The notes under the pieces are model-generated. The model was given only the letters and a program-made list of their open reading frames with translations, was not told the origin of the DNA and searched no databases. 22,404 nt of DNA from JBFELO01 sp041552055 (GTDB lineage Bacteria > Acidobacteriota > Thermoanaerobaculia > Thermoanaerobaculales > Sulfomarinibacteraceae), in contig JBFELO010000078.1 in NCBI GenBank assembly GCA_041552055.1, positions 1 to 22,404 on the forward strand. Direction: 5' to 3'. Both the position numbers and the translations under genes were made by a program. This document shows, in pieces, positions 21,732 to 22,404 of this stretch; within the stretch, counting starts at the first letter, position 1; every line of letters begins with the position of its first letter.

Positions 21732-22404
21732 ATGCTCAGGCACCTCGGCATCATCATCTGTGTCGTCCTGTTACCGCTCTCGGTGGCTGCAGAGGATCAG
21801 CCGGCGACGATCGATCAGCTGGTCCGGGACCTGGACGCGACACGCGAGGGGATCTCCCACCGCCTGCACCAGCTCGAGAAGCGGATTGACGATCTCTTGT
21901 GGTTCGACCGCCTGGGAGACGTGGCCGTGATCGAGAAGGTCAGGATCTACGGCCCGCCACGCTGGAAGGAGCTCAACCCGACCGGTATCGGCGCCGGCAA
22001 CCCGGTCAAGTTCTACAGCTACCTGTTCACGCCCCGCGCCGACTTCGGCCAGGACAAGCTCCCGCTGCTCGTCCTGCCGCACGGCGGGGTGCACGCCAAC
22101 TTTGACACCTACTACCTGCACATCGTCCGCGAGCTGATGGCCCAGGGCTACATCGTCGTCGCCCCGGAGTACCGTGGGTCCACCGGCTACGGCAGGACGG
22201 TCTACGAGAACATCGACTACGGCGGCCGCGAGGTGGAGGACTGTCTCGCGGCCCGCGACTGGGCGGCGAACAACCATCCCAGGGTCGACCCGGATCGGAT
22301 CGGCATCCTCGGCTGGAGCCACGGCGGGCTGATCACCCTCTTCAGCCTCTTCCGCTATCCCGATTCCTACGCCTGTGGCTTTGCCGGCGTGCCGGTGTCG
22401 GACC
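21732..22404 (+). CDS. S9-like alpha/beta-hydrolase (prolyl oligopeptidase family), C-terminus cut by window edge
   Basis: 224 residues are visible and the frame is open at the right edge. The ATG has AAGGAGG five bases upstream. Residues 1-20 are a signal peptide (LGIIICVVLLPLSVAAED). A short helical segment (about 25-60, possible coiled coil DLDATREGISHRLHQLEKRIDDL) takes the place of the long beta-propeller of classical S9 enzymes. The catalytic domain starts at about 70: LPLLVLPHGGVHANFD with the oxyanion HGG, VAPEYRGSTGYGR, and the nucleophile elbow GWSHGG with Ser196. Asp and His of the triad lie beyond the edge. YRGSTGYG is typical of S9 peptidases and acylaminoacyl-peptidase-like proteins. 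The likely role is peptide hydrolysis in the periplasm, but an esterase cannot be excluded. Confidence 0.9.
   Translation, partial: MLRHLGIIICVVLLPLSVAAEDQPATIDQLVRDLDATREGISHRLHQLEKRIDDLLWFDRLGDVAVIEKVRIYGPPRWKELNPTGIGAGNPVKFYSYLFTPRADFGQDKLPLLVLPHGGVHANFDTYYLHIVRELMAQGYIVVAPEYRGSTGYGRTVYENIDYGGREVEDCLAARDWAANNHPRVDPDRIGILGWSHGGLITLFSLFRYPDSYACGFAGVPVSD

Overview
The window is high-GC bacterial DNA. The best clue to its origin is the exported von Willebrand A protein at 2163-3545, which resembles the VWFA-related family that is strongly expanded in Acidobacteriota. The many exported peptidases (M2, DUF885, M28, M3, S9) fit the protein-degrading Acidobacteriota, Thermoanaerobaculia-like lineages in particular. 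This placement is inference, because the window has no rRNA or other marker gene. I see no tRNA, rRNA, CRISPR array, insertion sequence or phage gene. It reads as chromosome, with short gene groups on alternating strands.

Layout, left part. A sulfatase/alkaline-phosphatase-superfamily protein runs off the left edge (minus). Next come a small RRM RNA-binding protein (minus), the VWA protein (plus), an MFS transporter (minus), an AIM24-family protein (minus) and, divergently, a metallo-beta-lactamase-fold protein with C-terminal TPRs (plus). Middle part: an M2 (ACE-like) lipoprotein peptidase (minus), a DadA/PuuB-like FAD amine oxidoreductase (plus), a DUF885 putative metallopeptidase (plus), a MAPEG membrane protein (plus) and a POT-family peptide transporter (minus). 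Right part: a CPBP-like membrane protein with a DUF4214-like tail (minus), a zinc-ribbon protein (plus), the monofunctional transglycosylase mtgA (plus), an M28 peptidase (minus), an exported PepF-like M3 peptidase (minus) and an S9-like hydrolase cut by the right edge (plus).

The common theme is use of external protein. Five predicted peptidases with export signals could reduce proteins to oligo- and dipeptides, the POT carrier could import di/tripeptides with protons, and the FAD oxidoreductase could oxidise an amino acid or amine. The individual families are known; their concentration here is the notable point.

The least explained signals are non-coding. Three intergenic regions (9072-9107, 10700-10735, 17151-17186) each carry a 36-bp array of five CCGTnn-type hexamers closed by CCGAT(C/T). 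Each is followed by an inverted partner whose variable dinucleotide matches that array. Upstream of the FAD oxidoreductase is a perfect 13-bp inverted repeat whose left arm can also pair with the Shine-Dalgarno region, so it looks like a candidate switch or operator. The CPBP/DUF4214 gene has no normal start codon at the expected place; its best start is an ATC inside a hairpin that also covers the ribosome binding site.
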